Positions 25,515 to 34,133 of a DNA stretch of 64,000 bases are shown in pieces. Position 1 is the stretch's first letter. The number at the start of each line of letters is the position of its first letter. The notes beneath the pieces are model-generated. The model was not told where the DNA came from and did not search any database. It worked only from the letters and a program-made list of their open reading frames with translations. A program made the position numbers and the translations under genes. Origin of the DNA: Ensifer canadensis (GTDB lineage: Bacteria > Pseudomonadota > Alphaproteobacteria > Rhizobiales > Rhizobiaceae); the NCBI RefSeq assembly GCF_017488845.2, contig NZ_CP083371.1:1-64000 (forward strand), in the 5' to 3' direction.

Positions 25515-26222
25515 CTAATGGATCTCGTGCCAGAGCTCCGCCCCGCAGCGTGGACAAGGCGGCACCATTTCGCCCGGAGAAAGCTTGAGGACTTCTGCGC
25601 ACTGCACGCAGGCAAGACGGCGTTTCTCCCGAACGGCGGATCCGGACCGGAACTGCGTCGGCTTGCTGACGTCCCAGGGCGGCTCGATCAACAGCCCCTG
25701 CCTGGTCGACGGCTCATCGAAGGTGAAGACCGACAGCAGCCCGTTGGTTTCAAAATAAGCGGCCCGCACCTGCCCGAGATGCCGCACCTGCTTCAGGCGG
25801 AGCTGCTCGAACAGCTCGTCGTGGCCGACGTTCAACCGCTTCAGCGCCTCCCAGAGGATGGCGCCATCGCGCACCACCTCGACACTGACGCCCTCGATCA
25901 CGTCCTCGAGCTTTCGGTTGCGAGCAACGATGTAGCTCAACGACTTGTCCAGCAGCACGACCACGGTGATGACGACCATGCAATGGACGAGCGGGACGTC
26001 GGGATAGAACATCGCATCGCCAACCGCAGAGCCAAGCGCGATCACCAGCAGGAACTCCACCAGCGAGAGCTGGCCGATCGACCGGCTGCCGATCCATCGG
26101 ATCAGGAATAGCGTGTAGGCGTAGATGATCAGCGTCCTCAGCGCGATCTCAAGCAGGAAAAGCGGCGGCTCGTCGCCGATCATCATCCTGCCGAGATCGA
26201 AAGCCACGAACGGCTCATTCAT
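25515..26222 (-). CDS. DUF421 (YetF/YcaP-type) membrane protein
   Basis: A 235-residue inner membrane protein with three N-terminal hydrophobic helices (for example LLEIALRTLIIYAYTLFLI and LVEFLLVIALGSAVGDAMF), then the DUF421 domain with GVSVEVVRDGAILWEALKRL. An unusual feature is a C-terminal zinc-ribbon-like tail (CVQCAEVLKL, then CPRCGAELW). GGAG seven bases before the ATG at 26222 supports this start rather than the longer frame. Function unknown; relatives appear in stress and envelope contexts. Confidence 0.82.
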   Translation of the reverse strand: MNEPFVAFDLGRMMIGDEPPLFLLEIALRTLIIYAYTLFLIRWIGSRSIGQLSLVEFLLVIALGSAVGDAMFYPDVPLVHCMVVITVVVLLDKSLSYIVARNRKLEDVIEGVSVEVVRDGAILWEALKRLNVGHDELFEQLRLKQVRHLGQVRAAYFETNGLLSVFTFDEPSTRQGLLIEPPWDVSKPTQFRSGSAVREKRRLACVQCAEVLKLSPGEMVPPCPRCGAELWHEIH

Positions 26223-26426
26223 GGAAACACTCCTCCACAAGGCGCCGGGAGGCGCTAACTGTTGCTCGTTTCTATCTGTAGCGATGGATGAGAAAGGCGA
26301 GAGCAAAGTGCGGTCCGGGCGCGTGCGGCGTCATCGCCGTTCCGAACTTTTTGCCCCAACGATTGAACCAAAGCCGACACGAGGCGTTTGCCTATCAGTG
26401 CAACCACAACGTCAGGAGACCCGCAG

Positions 26427-26627
26427 ATGGATTGGAATCGTGTTGAAGGCAACTGGAAGCAGTTCAAGGGGAAGGTCAAGGAACAGTGGGGCGAGCTCAC
26501 CGACGACGACCTCGATCAGATCGCCGGCAAGCGGGATCAGCTCGAAGGCAAGATCCAGGAACGCTACGGCATCGAAAAGGACCGCGCTCGCCGCGATATC
26601 GACGAATGGTATGGACGTCAGCTCTGA
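26427..26627 (+). CDS. CsbD-family stress protein
   Basis: A 66-residue hydrophilic protein typical of CsbD: MDWNRVEGNWKQFKGKVKEQ, then DDLDQIAGKRDQLEGKIQ. The open frame starts at 26388, but AGGAG precedes the ATG at 26427, which gives the family N-terminus. CsbD proteins are general-stress induced; molecular function is unknown. A strong intrinsic terminator follows, so it is a single-gene unit. Confidence 0.88.
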   Translation: MDWNRVEGNWKQFKGKVKEQWGELTDDDLDQIAGKRDQLEGKIQERYGIEKDRARRDIDEWYGRQL

Positions 26628-26645
26628 CCGTTCAACGATTTCAGA

Positions 26646-26670
26646 AACCCCGCTCCGGCGGGGTTTTTTT
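26646..26670 (+). terminator. Rho-independent terminator of the CsbD gene
   Basis: AACCCCGC and GCGGGGTT form an 8-bp stem with a TCCG loop, followed by a run of seven T. It lies 18 bases after the stop codon. Confidence 0.92.
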
Positions 26671-26770
26671 CTGAGAGCACGACGGAAATGGAACTTTGTC
26701 AGGCCAGCCGGGTTGTTGGCGTGGCCGCAACAGTGGCCGCATCATGACCCCAGGGAGAAATCCGACAACG

Positions 26771-26968
26771 ATGGGAAGACCCGTGCAAGAGAACCGGCCC
26801 GTGGCTCAGAGAGACGTGGTATACGGCTGGAGCAAGATCTATGATCTGACCGAATTCATCCGCGCCTATGATCTGCCGCCGCTCGAAGCCCGGCCCTTGT
26901 TTGAGAAATATGGCCCGTCGCGGCAGGCCCTGGATGCCGCCATGAAAGCACGCAAACGTTGTACATGA
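26771..26968 (+). CDS. Small hypothetical protein, DUF3606-like
   Basis: A 65-residue protein ending in YDLTEFIRAYDLPPLEARPL, then FEKYGPSRQALDAAMKARKR, which resembles small DUF3606-type proteins of rhizobia. The ATG at 26771 has AGGGAGA about twelve bases upstream; an ATG at 26744 is also possible. It precedes the metallopeptidase gene by 42 bases on the same strand. Function unknown. Confidence 0.5.
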   Translation: MGRPVQENRPVAQRDVVYGWSKIYDLTEFIRAYDLPPLEARPLFEKYGPSRQALDAAMKARKRCT

Positions 26969-27010
26969 GAGCATCTTTCGAAGACCGGAGAACCCCTGCA
27001 AGGAGAAAGA

Positions 27011-28081
27011 ATGCGGCTCTTCCAGTGTAGCGCCTGCGGTCAGACGATCCATTTTGAAAACCGCAGCTGCATGCGCTGTGGATCGACCCTCGGGTTCGAT
27101 CCAGGCGATGTGGCGATGCACGCGCTGGTGCCACTCGACGACGGACTGTGGCAGGTCCACGGCGGCGGATCGCGGACCTCTCGCTTCTGCGACAATGCCG
27201 TCATCGATGTCTGCCATTGGCTGGTGCCGGCCGATCAGCCCGATCGCTACTGCGTCGCCTGTCGTCACAACACCATCGTGCCGACAATCGACGGCGTCGG
27301 CCTTGAGCGCTGGCGCAGAATAGGCCTGGCACAGCGTCATCTGTTCTATTCGTTGTTGCGCTGGCGGCTGCCGCATCCCACCCGCGAGCAGGATCCGCAG
27401 AACGGGCTGGCGTTCGAATTCCTCGCCGACACCGTCGATACCTACGGCAACACCGTACCTGCCCGAACGGGCCACAAGAATGGAATGATCAGTCTGCGCG
27501 CCTCCGAGGCGGAGGACGTCGTTCGCGAAAGCGTGCGAGTATCGATGAACGAGCCTTACCGCTCGCTGCTCGGGCACTTTCGCCACGAGATCGGTCACTT
27601 CTACTGGCAGAAACTCGTCGCTGACGAGGCGACAAGGATCGAGGCGCGCGCACTGTTCGGCGATGAGACACAGGACTATGCGGCAGCACTGCAACGCCAC
27701 TACTATCAAGGCCCTCCCGACGACTGGCAGGAACGGTTCATCAGCCCCTATGCGAGCGCCCATCCGTCAGAGGATTTCGCCGAGTGCTGGGCCCATCTCT
27801 TCCACATCGTCGACGCCTTGGAGACCGGGCGCGCCTTCGGCATGGTCCTCGATCCGATCGGGCATGATACGCTCGAGGCCGAAATCCCCTTCGATCCCTA
27901 TCGGGAGCCGAGCGCAGGCGTGCTTGTCGAGGCGTGGGTGCCGCTCAGCGTTGCGCTCAACGCCATCCAGCGGTCGATGGGCCAGCCCGACAGCTATCCC
28001 TTCGTCCTGTCGCAGCCGGTTATCCAGAAGCTGGATTTCATCAATCGGCTGATCCTCGGCGCCGCCACTTCGAGCCGGTAA
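27011..28081 (+). CDS. Putative zinc-binding metallopeptidase with N-terminal zinc ribbon
   Basis: A 356-residue protein with an N-terminal zinc ribbon (CSACGQTIHFENRSCMRCGS), a further cysteine pair (RYCVACRHN, near residue 80) and a gluzincin-type motif GHFRHEIGHFYW near residue 198, followed by HPSEDFAECWAHLFHI which supplies the downstream acidic ligand. It belongs to a family of uncharacterised bacterial proteins annotated as putative zinc-binding peptidases. No signal peptide, so cytoplasmic. AAGGAGAAAG precedes the ATG. Substrate unknown. Confidence 0.82.
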   Translation: MRLFQCSACGQTIHFENRSCMRCGSTLGFDPGDVAMHALVPLDDGLWQVHGGGSRTSRFCDNAVIDVCHWLVPADQPDRYCVACRHNTIVPTIDGVGLERWRRIGLAQRHLFYSLLRWRLPHPTREQDPQNGLAFEFLADTVDTYGNTVPARTGHKNGMISLRASEAEDVVRESVRVSMNEPYRSLLGHFRHEIGHFYWQKLVADEATRIEARALFGDETQDYAAALQRHYYQGPPDDWQERFISPYASAHPSEDFAECWAHLFHIVDALETGRAFGMVLDPIGHDTLEAEIPFDPYREPSAGVLVEAWVPLSVALNAIQRSMGQPDSYPFVLSQPVIQKLDFINRLILGAATSSR

Positions 28082-28199
28082 AGGCCTCCGGATTTGAGGC
28101 TGGGGCGTGATCACCGAGCCGGGTTGGACAGAATGCAAACGGAACAAAATCCCATCGCGCCGCGTTGCCCTGCGTTAGCAAGCGCTTGCGGAGGGAATT

Positions 28200-31100
28200 A
28201 TGAGCGGCGCAGAAGCATTGGCGGCAGCGCTGGCGGGAGCAGCGGGATCGCAGACGATCGAATCGAGAGCTGTCCTCGACAGCCTTCCGATCGCGATCTA
28301 CACCACGGATGCGGCCGGGGTCGTCACCTATTTCAATCGCGCTGCGGCGGAGTTGGCGGGACGCGAACCACGCCTCAATGCGGACCGCTGGTGCGTCTGT
28401 TGGCGCCTGCATCGACCTGACGGCACGGTGCTGCCGACCGATCAATGCCCGATGGCCGAGGCGCTCCTCAGCAAACGCGCCGTTCGTGGCAAGGAATTGA
28501 CCGTCGCGCGTCCCGATGGGACAATGGTGGCGGTGCTTCCTTACCCGACACCGATCTTCGATGCCGAAGGCGAGATGATCGGCGCCGTCAATGTCCTCAT
28601 CGACATCGGCAAGCACAAGGCGGCGGAAGAGGAACTGCGCGCCAAGACCGACCGCATTCAGGCGCTCGATCGCATCTCCAGGCTTTTAGCCAGCGACCTC
28701 GATATCGAGCATATTGTCCAGACCGTGACCGACAGCGCCACGGAACTCAGCGGCGCGAAATTCGGTGCGTTCTTCTACAATGTCGTCGACGAGACCGGTG
28801 AGCATTTTCAACTTTTCACCCTGTCCGGCGCACCGCGGGAAGCGTTCGAAAAATTCGGCCCGCCGCGCAAGACGGCAGTGTTCGCGCCGACCTTCAACGG
28901 CGAAAGGGTCGTGCGCAGCGACGATATCCGCAAAGACCCGCGCTACGGGTTGAGCGAGCCGCATCTCGGCATGCCGTCGGGGCATCTGCCCGTTGTCAGC
29001 TACCTCGCCGTTCCGGTGATCGCCCGCTCCGGGGCCGTGCTCGGGGGATTGTTCTTCGGCCATGACGCACCGGGTGTCTTCACCCGCGGCTCCGAGGACA
29101 TCGTCGTTGCCATCGCCGCCCAAGCGGCCATCGCCATCGACAACGCCCGACTGCTTGCCGACAGCAAAAAACAAAGCGAAAGCCGCCGGATTGCCGAGCT
29201 TTCCGCCCGCCATCTCGCATCGATCGTCGAATCCTCTGATGATGCCATTGTCAGCAAGGACCTGAACGGCGTCGTCACCAGCTGGAACAGGGGCGCCGAG
29301 GCACTGTTCGGATACAGCGTGCAGGAGATGGTGGGAACCCCGATCATGCGCCTCATTCCGAAGGGCCATGAAGACGAGGAAATGCAAATCCTAGACCGGA
29401 TCCGCAAAGGCGAACGCGTCGATCACTATGAAACGAGACGGCAACGCAAGGATGGCACCCTCATCGACATATCGCTGACGATATCGCCGATCCTCGATAA
29501 CGAGGGGCGTGTCGTCGGCGCTTCGAAGATTGCCCGCGATATCAGCGAACGCAAGGCAGCCGAGCTGGTGCTTTCCGAGCGCCTGCGCGAGCAGGCCTCG
29601 CTCTATCAGTTTACCGAGCGAGTGCACCGTGCGCGGTCGATCGCTGCCGTCTATGAGGCTGCGCTCGACGCCATTCAATCGGCGCTGCGCTGCAGCCGGG
29701 CATCGATCCTGCTCATCGACGAGACCGGCACCATGCGTTTTGTCGCCTCCCGCGGACTTTCGGAACGCTATCGCCTCGCCGTCGACGGCCACACGCCATG
29801 GAGCGCGGAGGCGCAGGATCCCAACCCGATCTTCATCGAAGATATTGGCCTGGCCGACATCTCGGATGAGTTGCGCGCAGCCGTTCGAACCGAAGGCATC
29901 GGCGCTCTCGGCTTCATTCCGCTGGTCTCGGCGGGCCGACTGATCGGCAAGTTCATGACCTACTACGACACGACGCATCACTTCGCCGCTTCCGAGGTCG
30001 ACCTCGCTCAGACCATCGCGCGCCAGCTGAGCTTCAGCGTGCAGCGCATCCGGACCGAAGAGGCGAGACGGCGGGCCGAAGATCTGCTGCGGCACAACGA
30101 GGCAAAGGAACGCGCCAGGGCGACGGAGGTGCTCGCGCTCATGGAAGCGGTCCCGGCGCCGATCTGGATTGCCAGGACCCCGGATTGTCGGGTCATCAGC
30201 GGCAACAGAAGCTCGTTCGAGCTGCTGCGGCTGCCGCCTGAGAGCAATCCCTCCCTCTCGGCACCGCCCGGCGAACGGCCCGCGCACTTCAAGGTCTATT
30301 CGCAAGACAGGTTGCTTTCGCCGGACGAATTGCCGGTCCAGCGGGCGGCGCGCGGCGAGGAGGTGCGCAGCTTCGAACAGGAGATCCGCTTTGACGACGG
30401 CACGTCCCGGCATCTGCTAGGCAATGCCACGCCGCTGATCGACGCCTGGGGCATACCGCAAGGCGCAGTTGCCGCTTTCGTCGATATCACCGAGCGCAAG
30501 GAGACCGAACAGGCGATGCGCGATGGCGAGCGGCGGCTGCAGATGGCGCTCGAAGCCGGCCGGATGGGGGCTTGGGAATGGAACTTCGACACCGGTAAGG
30601 TGATCTGGTCGCCGGGCCTCGAAGCACTTCACGGGCTAGAGCCGGGCAGTTTCGGCGGCACGCTCGACGACTTCAAGGCGGACATCCACCCTGATGATCT
30701 CGCCATGGTCGAGCTTGAGATCCAATCCGCCATCGAAAGGCGCGAGGACTACCACACATCCTATCGCATCCGCCGCCCCGATGGATCCATTCGCTGGCTG
30801 GAGGCGTTCGGCCGTTTTCTGCAAGGCGCAGGACCCTCCTCGCTGCGCCTCGCCGGCGTCTGCATGGACATTACCGAACGCAAGGACGCCGAGGCGCAGC
30901 GCAATCTGCTGGTTGCCGAACTCAGCCACCGTGTCAAGAACACGCTCGCGACCGTCACCTCGATCGCCCGCCAGTCCTTCGCCATGACCCCCGACCGCAA
31001 GGAGGCCGAGCAGTCGTTTCATGCGCGCATCCGGGCTCTCGCCCAGACGCATACCCGGCTCGCGGAAGCAACCTGGGCCGGCGTTTCGCTGGAAACGATC

Positions 31101-31493
31101 CTTTGCGATGAGCTTGCGCCCTACAAGAACGAAAACGCCGGCAACGTCTCCTTCGGCGGACCGTCAATCATGCTCTCGCCACGGCACGCTCTGGCCCTTG
31201 GCATGGCGGCCCACGAGCTTGCAACCAACGCCGCCAAGCATGGCGCGCTTTCGGTGGAAAGCGGGCATGTCGACGTCAGCTGGAGCCTGGATCGGGCCAA
31301 CAAGGCGCTTCACATCGACTGGTGTGAAACCGGTGGTCCCGTAGTCGCCCCGCCTTCCAGAAACGGTTTTGGCCGGCTGCTGCTGGAACGCGTCGTCGGC
31401 TCCGACCTCGGCGCCGACGTCGAACTGGATTTTGCAAAGAGCGGTTTGAGGTACACGATCCACATGCCCTACGCCGCAGGTGCTGAACGATGA
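28200..31493 (+). CDS. HWE-family sensor histidine kinase with PAS and GAF domains
   Basis: A 1097-residue soluble sensor kinase. Approximate layout: PAS (20-150), GAF (165-320), PAS (335-460), GAF (475-615), two PAS domains (640-765 and 775-905), HWE dimerisation/phosphoacceptor region with H910 in ELSHRVKNTLA, and the ATPase domain (990-1090). No membrane segment, so it senses cytoplasmic signals such as light, redox state or small ligands. The ribosome binding site GGAGGGAATT is strong. Its stop overlaps the start of a stand-alone receiver gene, forming an obvious two-component pair. HWE kinases in Rhizobiales often feed general stress or light responses. Confidence 0.88.
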   Translation: MSGAEALAAALAGAAGSQTIESRAVLDSLPIAIYTTDAAGVVTYFNRAAAELAGREPRLNADRWCVCWRLHRPDGTVLPTDQCPMAEALLSKRAVRGKELTVARPDGTMVAVLPYPTPIFDAEGEMIGAVNVLIDIGKHKAAEEELRAKTDRIQALDRISRLLASDLDIEHIVQTVTDSATELSGAKFGAFFYNVVDETGEHFQLFTLSGAPREAFEKFGPPRKTAVFAPTFNGERVVRSDDIRKDPRYGLSEPHLGMPSGHLPVVSYLAVPVIARSGAVLGGLFFGHDAPGVFTRGSEDIVVAIAAQAAIAIDNARLLADSKKQSESRRIAELSARHLASIVESSDDAIVSKDLNGVVTSWNRGAEALFGYSVQEMVGTPIMRLIPKGHEDEEMQILDRIRKGERVDHYETRRQRKDGTLIDISLTISPILDNEGRVVGASKIARDISERKAAELVLSERLREQASLYQFTERVHRARSIAAVYEAALDAIQSALRCSRASILLIDETGTMRFVASRGLSERYRLAVDGHTPWSAEAQDPNPIFIEDIGLADISDELRAAVRTEGIGALGFIPLVSAGRLIGKFMTYYDTTHHFAASEVDLAQTIARQLSFSVQRIRTEEARRRAEDLLRHNEAKERARATEVLALMEAVPAPIWIARTPDCRVISGNRSSFELLRLPPESNPSLSAPPGERPAHFKVYSQDRLLSPDELPVQRAARGEEVRSFEQEIRFDDGTSRHLLGNATPLIDAWGIPQGAVAAFVDITERKETEQAMRDGERRLQMALEAGRMGAWEWNFDTGKVIWSPGLEALHGLEPGSFGGTLDDFKADIHPDDLAMVELEIQSAIERREDYHTSYRIRRPDGSIRWLEAFGRFLQGAGPSSLRLAGVCMDITERKDAEAQRNLLVAELSHRVKNTLATVTSIARQSFAMTPDRKEAEQSFHARIRALAQTHTRLAEATWAGVSLETILCDELAPYKNENAGNVSFGGPSIMLSPRHALALGMAAHELATNAAKHGALSVESGHVDVSWSLDRANKALHIDWCETGGPVVAPPSRNGFGRLLLERVVGSDLGADVELDFAKSGLRYTIHMPYAAGAER

Positions 31494-31852
31494 ATGGCGG
31501 ACAACGGAGCGTCTTTGTTGTCGAGGACGAGTATCTGCTGGCGATACAGATCCAGGACGACCTGCAGGCCGCGGGTTTCGATGTTATCGGCCCCTTCACC
31601 AGCCTGCGCAGTTCGATCGCCGCGGCAAAGCGGGAGACACCGCAGGCAGCGACGCTCGATGTCAATCTCAACGGTGAGTTCGTCTATCCCGTGGCAGACG
31701 AGTTGCTGGCCCGCGGCGTTCCGGTGCTGTTGCTGACCGGCTACGCCGCCTCCGACCTTCCCGAGCAGTATCGCAACCTTCCCCGCCTTTCCAAGCCGTT
31801 CAACAGCCGGGACCTCATCCGCACAGTTGAGGGCCTGCTGGCCGGCAAATGA
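31490..31852 (+). CDS. Single-domain response regulator paired with the HWE kinase
   Basis: A 120-residue receiver domain with no output domain. The phosphoacceptor is D57 (AATLDVNLNGE), with the acidic pair near the start (FVVEDEYLLA), and the threonine (LLTGYA) and lysine (LSKPF) positions conserved. The ATG overlaps the kinase stop (ATGA), so translation is coupled. It probably acts as a phosphate shuttle or sink for the kinase, as with other HWE-kinase partners. Confidence 0.88.
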   Translation: MNGGQRSVFVVEDEYLLAIQIQDDLQAAGFDVIGPFTSLRSSIAAAKRETPQAATLDVNLNGEFVYPVADELLARGVPVLLLTGYAASDLPEQYRNLPRLSKPFNSRDLIRTVEGLLAGK

Positions 31853-31864
31853 TGCCGACCCAAC

Positions 31865-32881
31865 TCAGGTCGCACGCCTCTTCGCGCGCGCGGCGTATTG
31901 GAGGAACCGCAGCAGGCGATCCTCCTCGGCACGCAACAGGCTGCTTTGCCTTGGCAGCGCCTCAAGCCGCCGCAGGTTAATTTTGCTCTCGCTGTCGGCA
32001 AGGGCGATGATATCTGGGTGAACATAGCTCTTGCGGCAGACAGCCGGGGTGTTGTGCAACACGTCGGCTGCTGCCTCGCACATCCGCTTGACCGAGGGGC
32101 GCCGCCCCTCCGCCAGCGTCAGCCGCGCCTCGGCAAAAGCGGCGACGCTTCCCGCCCAGGTGCGAAATGTCTTGGCCGAGATCGGTGCACCGGAGATGTC
32201 GGCGAGATAGCGATTGAGCCGACCGGAATCGATCGGATGCAGATCACCGTTCGCGTCCCTGCTGACGAAAAGCTGGCGTCCGGGCAGGTCGGCAATATCT
32301 TCGAGCAACCGTTGCAGCCGCGGACTACGCAGCCGGCGAACGACACGCTTGCCGCCCTTGCCCATGAAGCGAAGCTCGATGCCCTCATCGCGCAGCTTGA
32401 GATGCCGTTTCAAAAGCGTCGTTGCGCCATAGGTGCCGTTTTCCTCGACATAGGTGGCGTTGCCGACGCGCAGGCTCGCCTGATCGAGCAGTGTCGAAAG
32501 GGCGGCGAGCACGGTGCGAGCATCGTCAAGCGGCCCATCCATATGGCGGCGAAGGGTCCGGCGAATTTTCGGCAGGGCAGTGGCGAAGTCGATCAACTGA
32601 TCGAACTTGGCGTGATTGCGCATTTCCTGCCAGGCATCATGGTAGCGGTACTGCTTTCGCCCGCGCGCATCGAAGCCGGTCGCCTGCAGGTGGCCGTTCT
32701 GCTTGGAACAGATCCAGACACGCTCATAGGCGGGTGGCAGGCCGAGCGCTGCAATACGCGCTCGGGTGTCCGGATCCTTGAGGGTCGAGCCGTCCGGAAG
32801 GCGATAGCTGAAGCGCTTTCCCTTCCGGTAGCGCCTTATGCCCGGATCGGCGTCGGTCACGTAGATGAGGTCGGGTTCCAT
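31865..32881 (-). CDS. DNA topoisomerase IB
   Basis: A 338-residue poxvirus/eukaryote-like type IB topoisomerase that relaxes supercoils through a 3'-phosphotyrosine. The active-site residues are visible: R and K in the region GKGGKRVVRRLRS, SAKTFRTWAGSVA, and the nucleophile tyrosine in AVCRKSYVHP near residue 285. The ATG at 32881 is chosen over a TTG 15 bases upstream. These enzymes are frequent accessory genes on rhizobial replicons. Convergent with the response regulator, 12 bases between stops. Confidence 0.9.
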   Translation of the reverse strand: MEPDLIYVTDADPGIRRYRKGKRFSYRLPDGSTLKDPDTRARIAALGLPPAYERVWICSKQNGHLQATGFDARGRKQYRYHDAWQEMRNHAKFDQLIDFATALPKIRRTLRRHMDGPLDDARTVLAALSTLLDQASLRVGNATYVEENGTYGATTLLKRHLKLRDEGIELRFMGKGGKRVVRRLRSPRLQRLLEDIADLPGRQLFVSRDANGDLHPIDSGRLNRYLADISGAPISAKTFRTWAGSVAAFAEARLTLAEGRRPSVKRMCEAAADVLHNTPAVCRKSYVHPDIIALADSESKINLRRLEALPRQSSLLRAEEDRLLRFLQYAARAKRRAT

Positions 32882-32910
32882 CGACGCGGGTGACAAGATT
32901 TACGCCACCG

Positions 32911-33066
32911 TCAGATCCGTCCCAGGAGCAGGAGGATCAAGAGAACGACGACCAGAACGCCGAGTATGCCCGATGGGCCATAGCCCCAGTTGGTCGAATG
33001 CGGCCAGCTCGGAAACGCACCGATCAGCAGCAGAATCAATACGATAAGCAGAATGGTTCCAAGCAT
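32911..33066 (-). CDS. DUF3309 small membrane protein
   Basis: A 51-residue, almost wholly hydrophobic protein: MLGTILLIVLILLLIGAFPS, then SWPHSTNWGYGPSG between two helices and a second helix ILGVLVVVLLILLLLG. This is the DUF3309 pattern. GGAAGGTGGAG precedes the ATG at 33066. Function unknown; relatives are stress-induced membrane peptides. Confidence 0.82.
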   Translation of the reverse strand: MLGTILLIVLILLLIGAFPSWPHSTNWGYGPSGILGVLVVVLLILLLLGRI

Positions 33067-33308
33067 GGCTCCACCTTCCCTAATGCGTTGTAACGTGTTG
33101 GGAAAATGCGGCGGAGGCGCATTGGTTCCGTCGCCCGTGCAGCAGCCAAGACGCAACGAGCCGCGACCGTCCCAGTGTGACCGCCATCGGCATGCTCCCT
33201 GCACCTCTCGTCCCGATGCGAATTGCGCAGCGTTTGGAACCGAACCGTTCTCTCGCGAATTGTAGCCAGACCACAGGTCCATCGACGAGGCAGGAACGGG
33301 ACCCGAAT

Positions 33309-34133
33309 ATGCTTGATCGAACAGGTGATAAACGACAGGACTTCGATGAAGACAGCTGGTGGACCGTGCATCGCGGTGACAGTCCCGTCGTCGCTACGGC
33401 GATACACGACGGGCACGGCCTGCGCGCCGATCTGCGGTCGCTGATAGCCCTTGCCGATGAAGAGCGCCTGCGGGAAGAGGATCCCTACACCGCCTTTATC
33501 ATTCAGGACTTGGTGAACCGGGTGATCGTGCATCGCTCGCGCTTCGAGGTCGATCTCAACCGTGCCCGCGACGGCGCGGTATATGTCGACCCCTTACAGG
33601 CCTGGGGGCTTACGGTCTGGCGAGACGCGCTTCCTCATGAACTTCACGAGGGCTCACTCGTCTTGCATGACGAATATTATCGCATGCTGCGATCGATGCT
33701 GCTGTCGATCGAGCGGCGGCATGGCAGCTTCGTCGTTCTGGATGTGCACAGCTACAATCATCGGCGCGGTGGGTCGACCGCCACACCCTCTGATCCCGAA
33801 GGTGCGCCCGAGATCAACATCGGCACCCATTCGATGAACCGCGACCGTTGGGCCGATGTGCTCGCGACACTGCTCGAAACCTTTCGCCGCTTCGAATTTC
33901 AGGGCAGGCGTTTCGACGTTCGCGAGAATGTCGCGTTTCAGGGGCGCGGCGAACAAACGCGTTTCATCCATGAGTACTTTCCGCAGACGGGCTGCGCGAT
34001 CGCCATCGAGTTCAAGAAATTCTTCATGGACGAATGGACCGGCGAGCCGGATTTCGAGGTGCTGGAGGCATTGCGCGCGCTAGTGGCATCAACCGTGCCT
34101 GATCTCGTCAAGACGCTGGATGCGCGCCGATGA
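33309..34133 (+). CDS. N-formylglutamate amidohydrolase-family enzyme
   Basis: A 274-residue zinc amidohydrolase of the N-formylglutamate deformylase family. The catalytic pieces are recognisable: AIHDGHGLRADL (replacing the usual SPHSG type start), HRSRFEVDLNRARDGAVY, and VLDVHSYNHRRGG. The frame is open from 33177; the ATG at 33309 fits the family N-terminus. No histidine-degradation genes are nearby. Its stop overlaps the start of the QEGLA gene (ATGA), so it is the first gene of a coupled three-gene operon. It probably cleaves an amide on a glutamate-like or peptide substrate that belongs to this operon's own pathway. Confidence 0.82.
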   Translation: MLDRTGDKRQDFDEDSWWTVHRGDSPVVATAIHDGHGLRADLRSLIALADEERLREEDPYTAFIIQDLVNRVIVHRSRFEVDLNRARDGAVYVDPLQAWGLTVWRDALPHELHEGSLVLHDEYYRMLRSMLLSIERRHGSFVVLDVHSYNHRRGGSTATPSDPEGAPEINIGTHSMNRDRWADVLATLLETFRRFEFQGRRFDVRENVAFQGRGEQTRFIHEYFPQTGCAIAIEFKKFFMDEWTGEPDFEVLEALRALVASTVPDLVKTLDARR

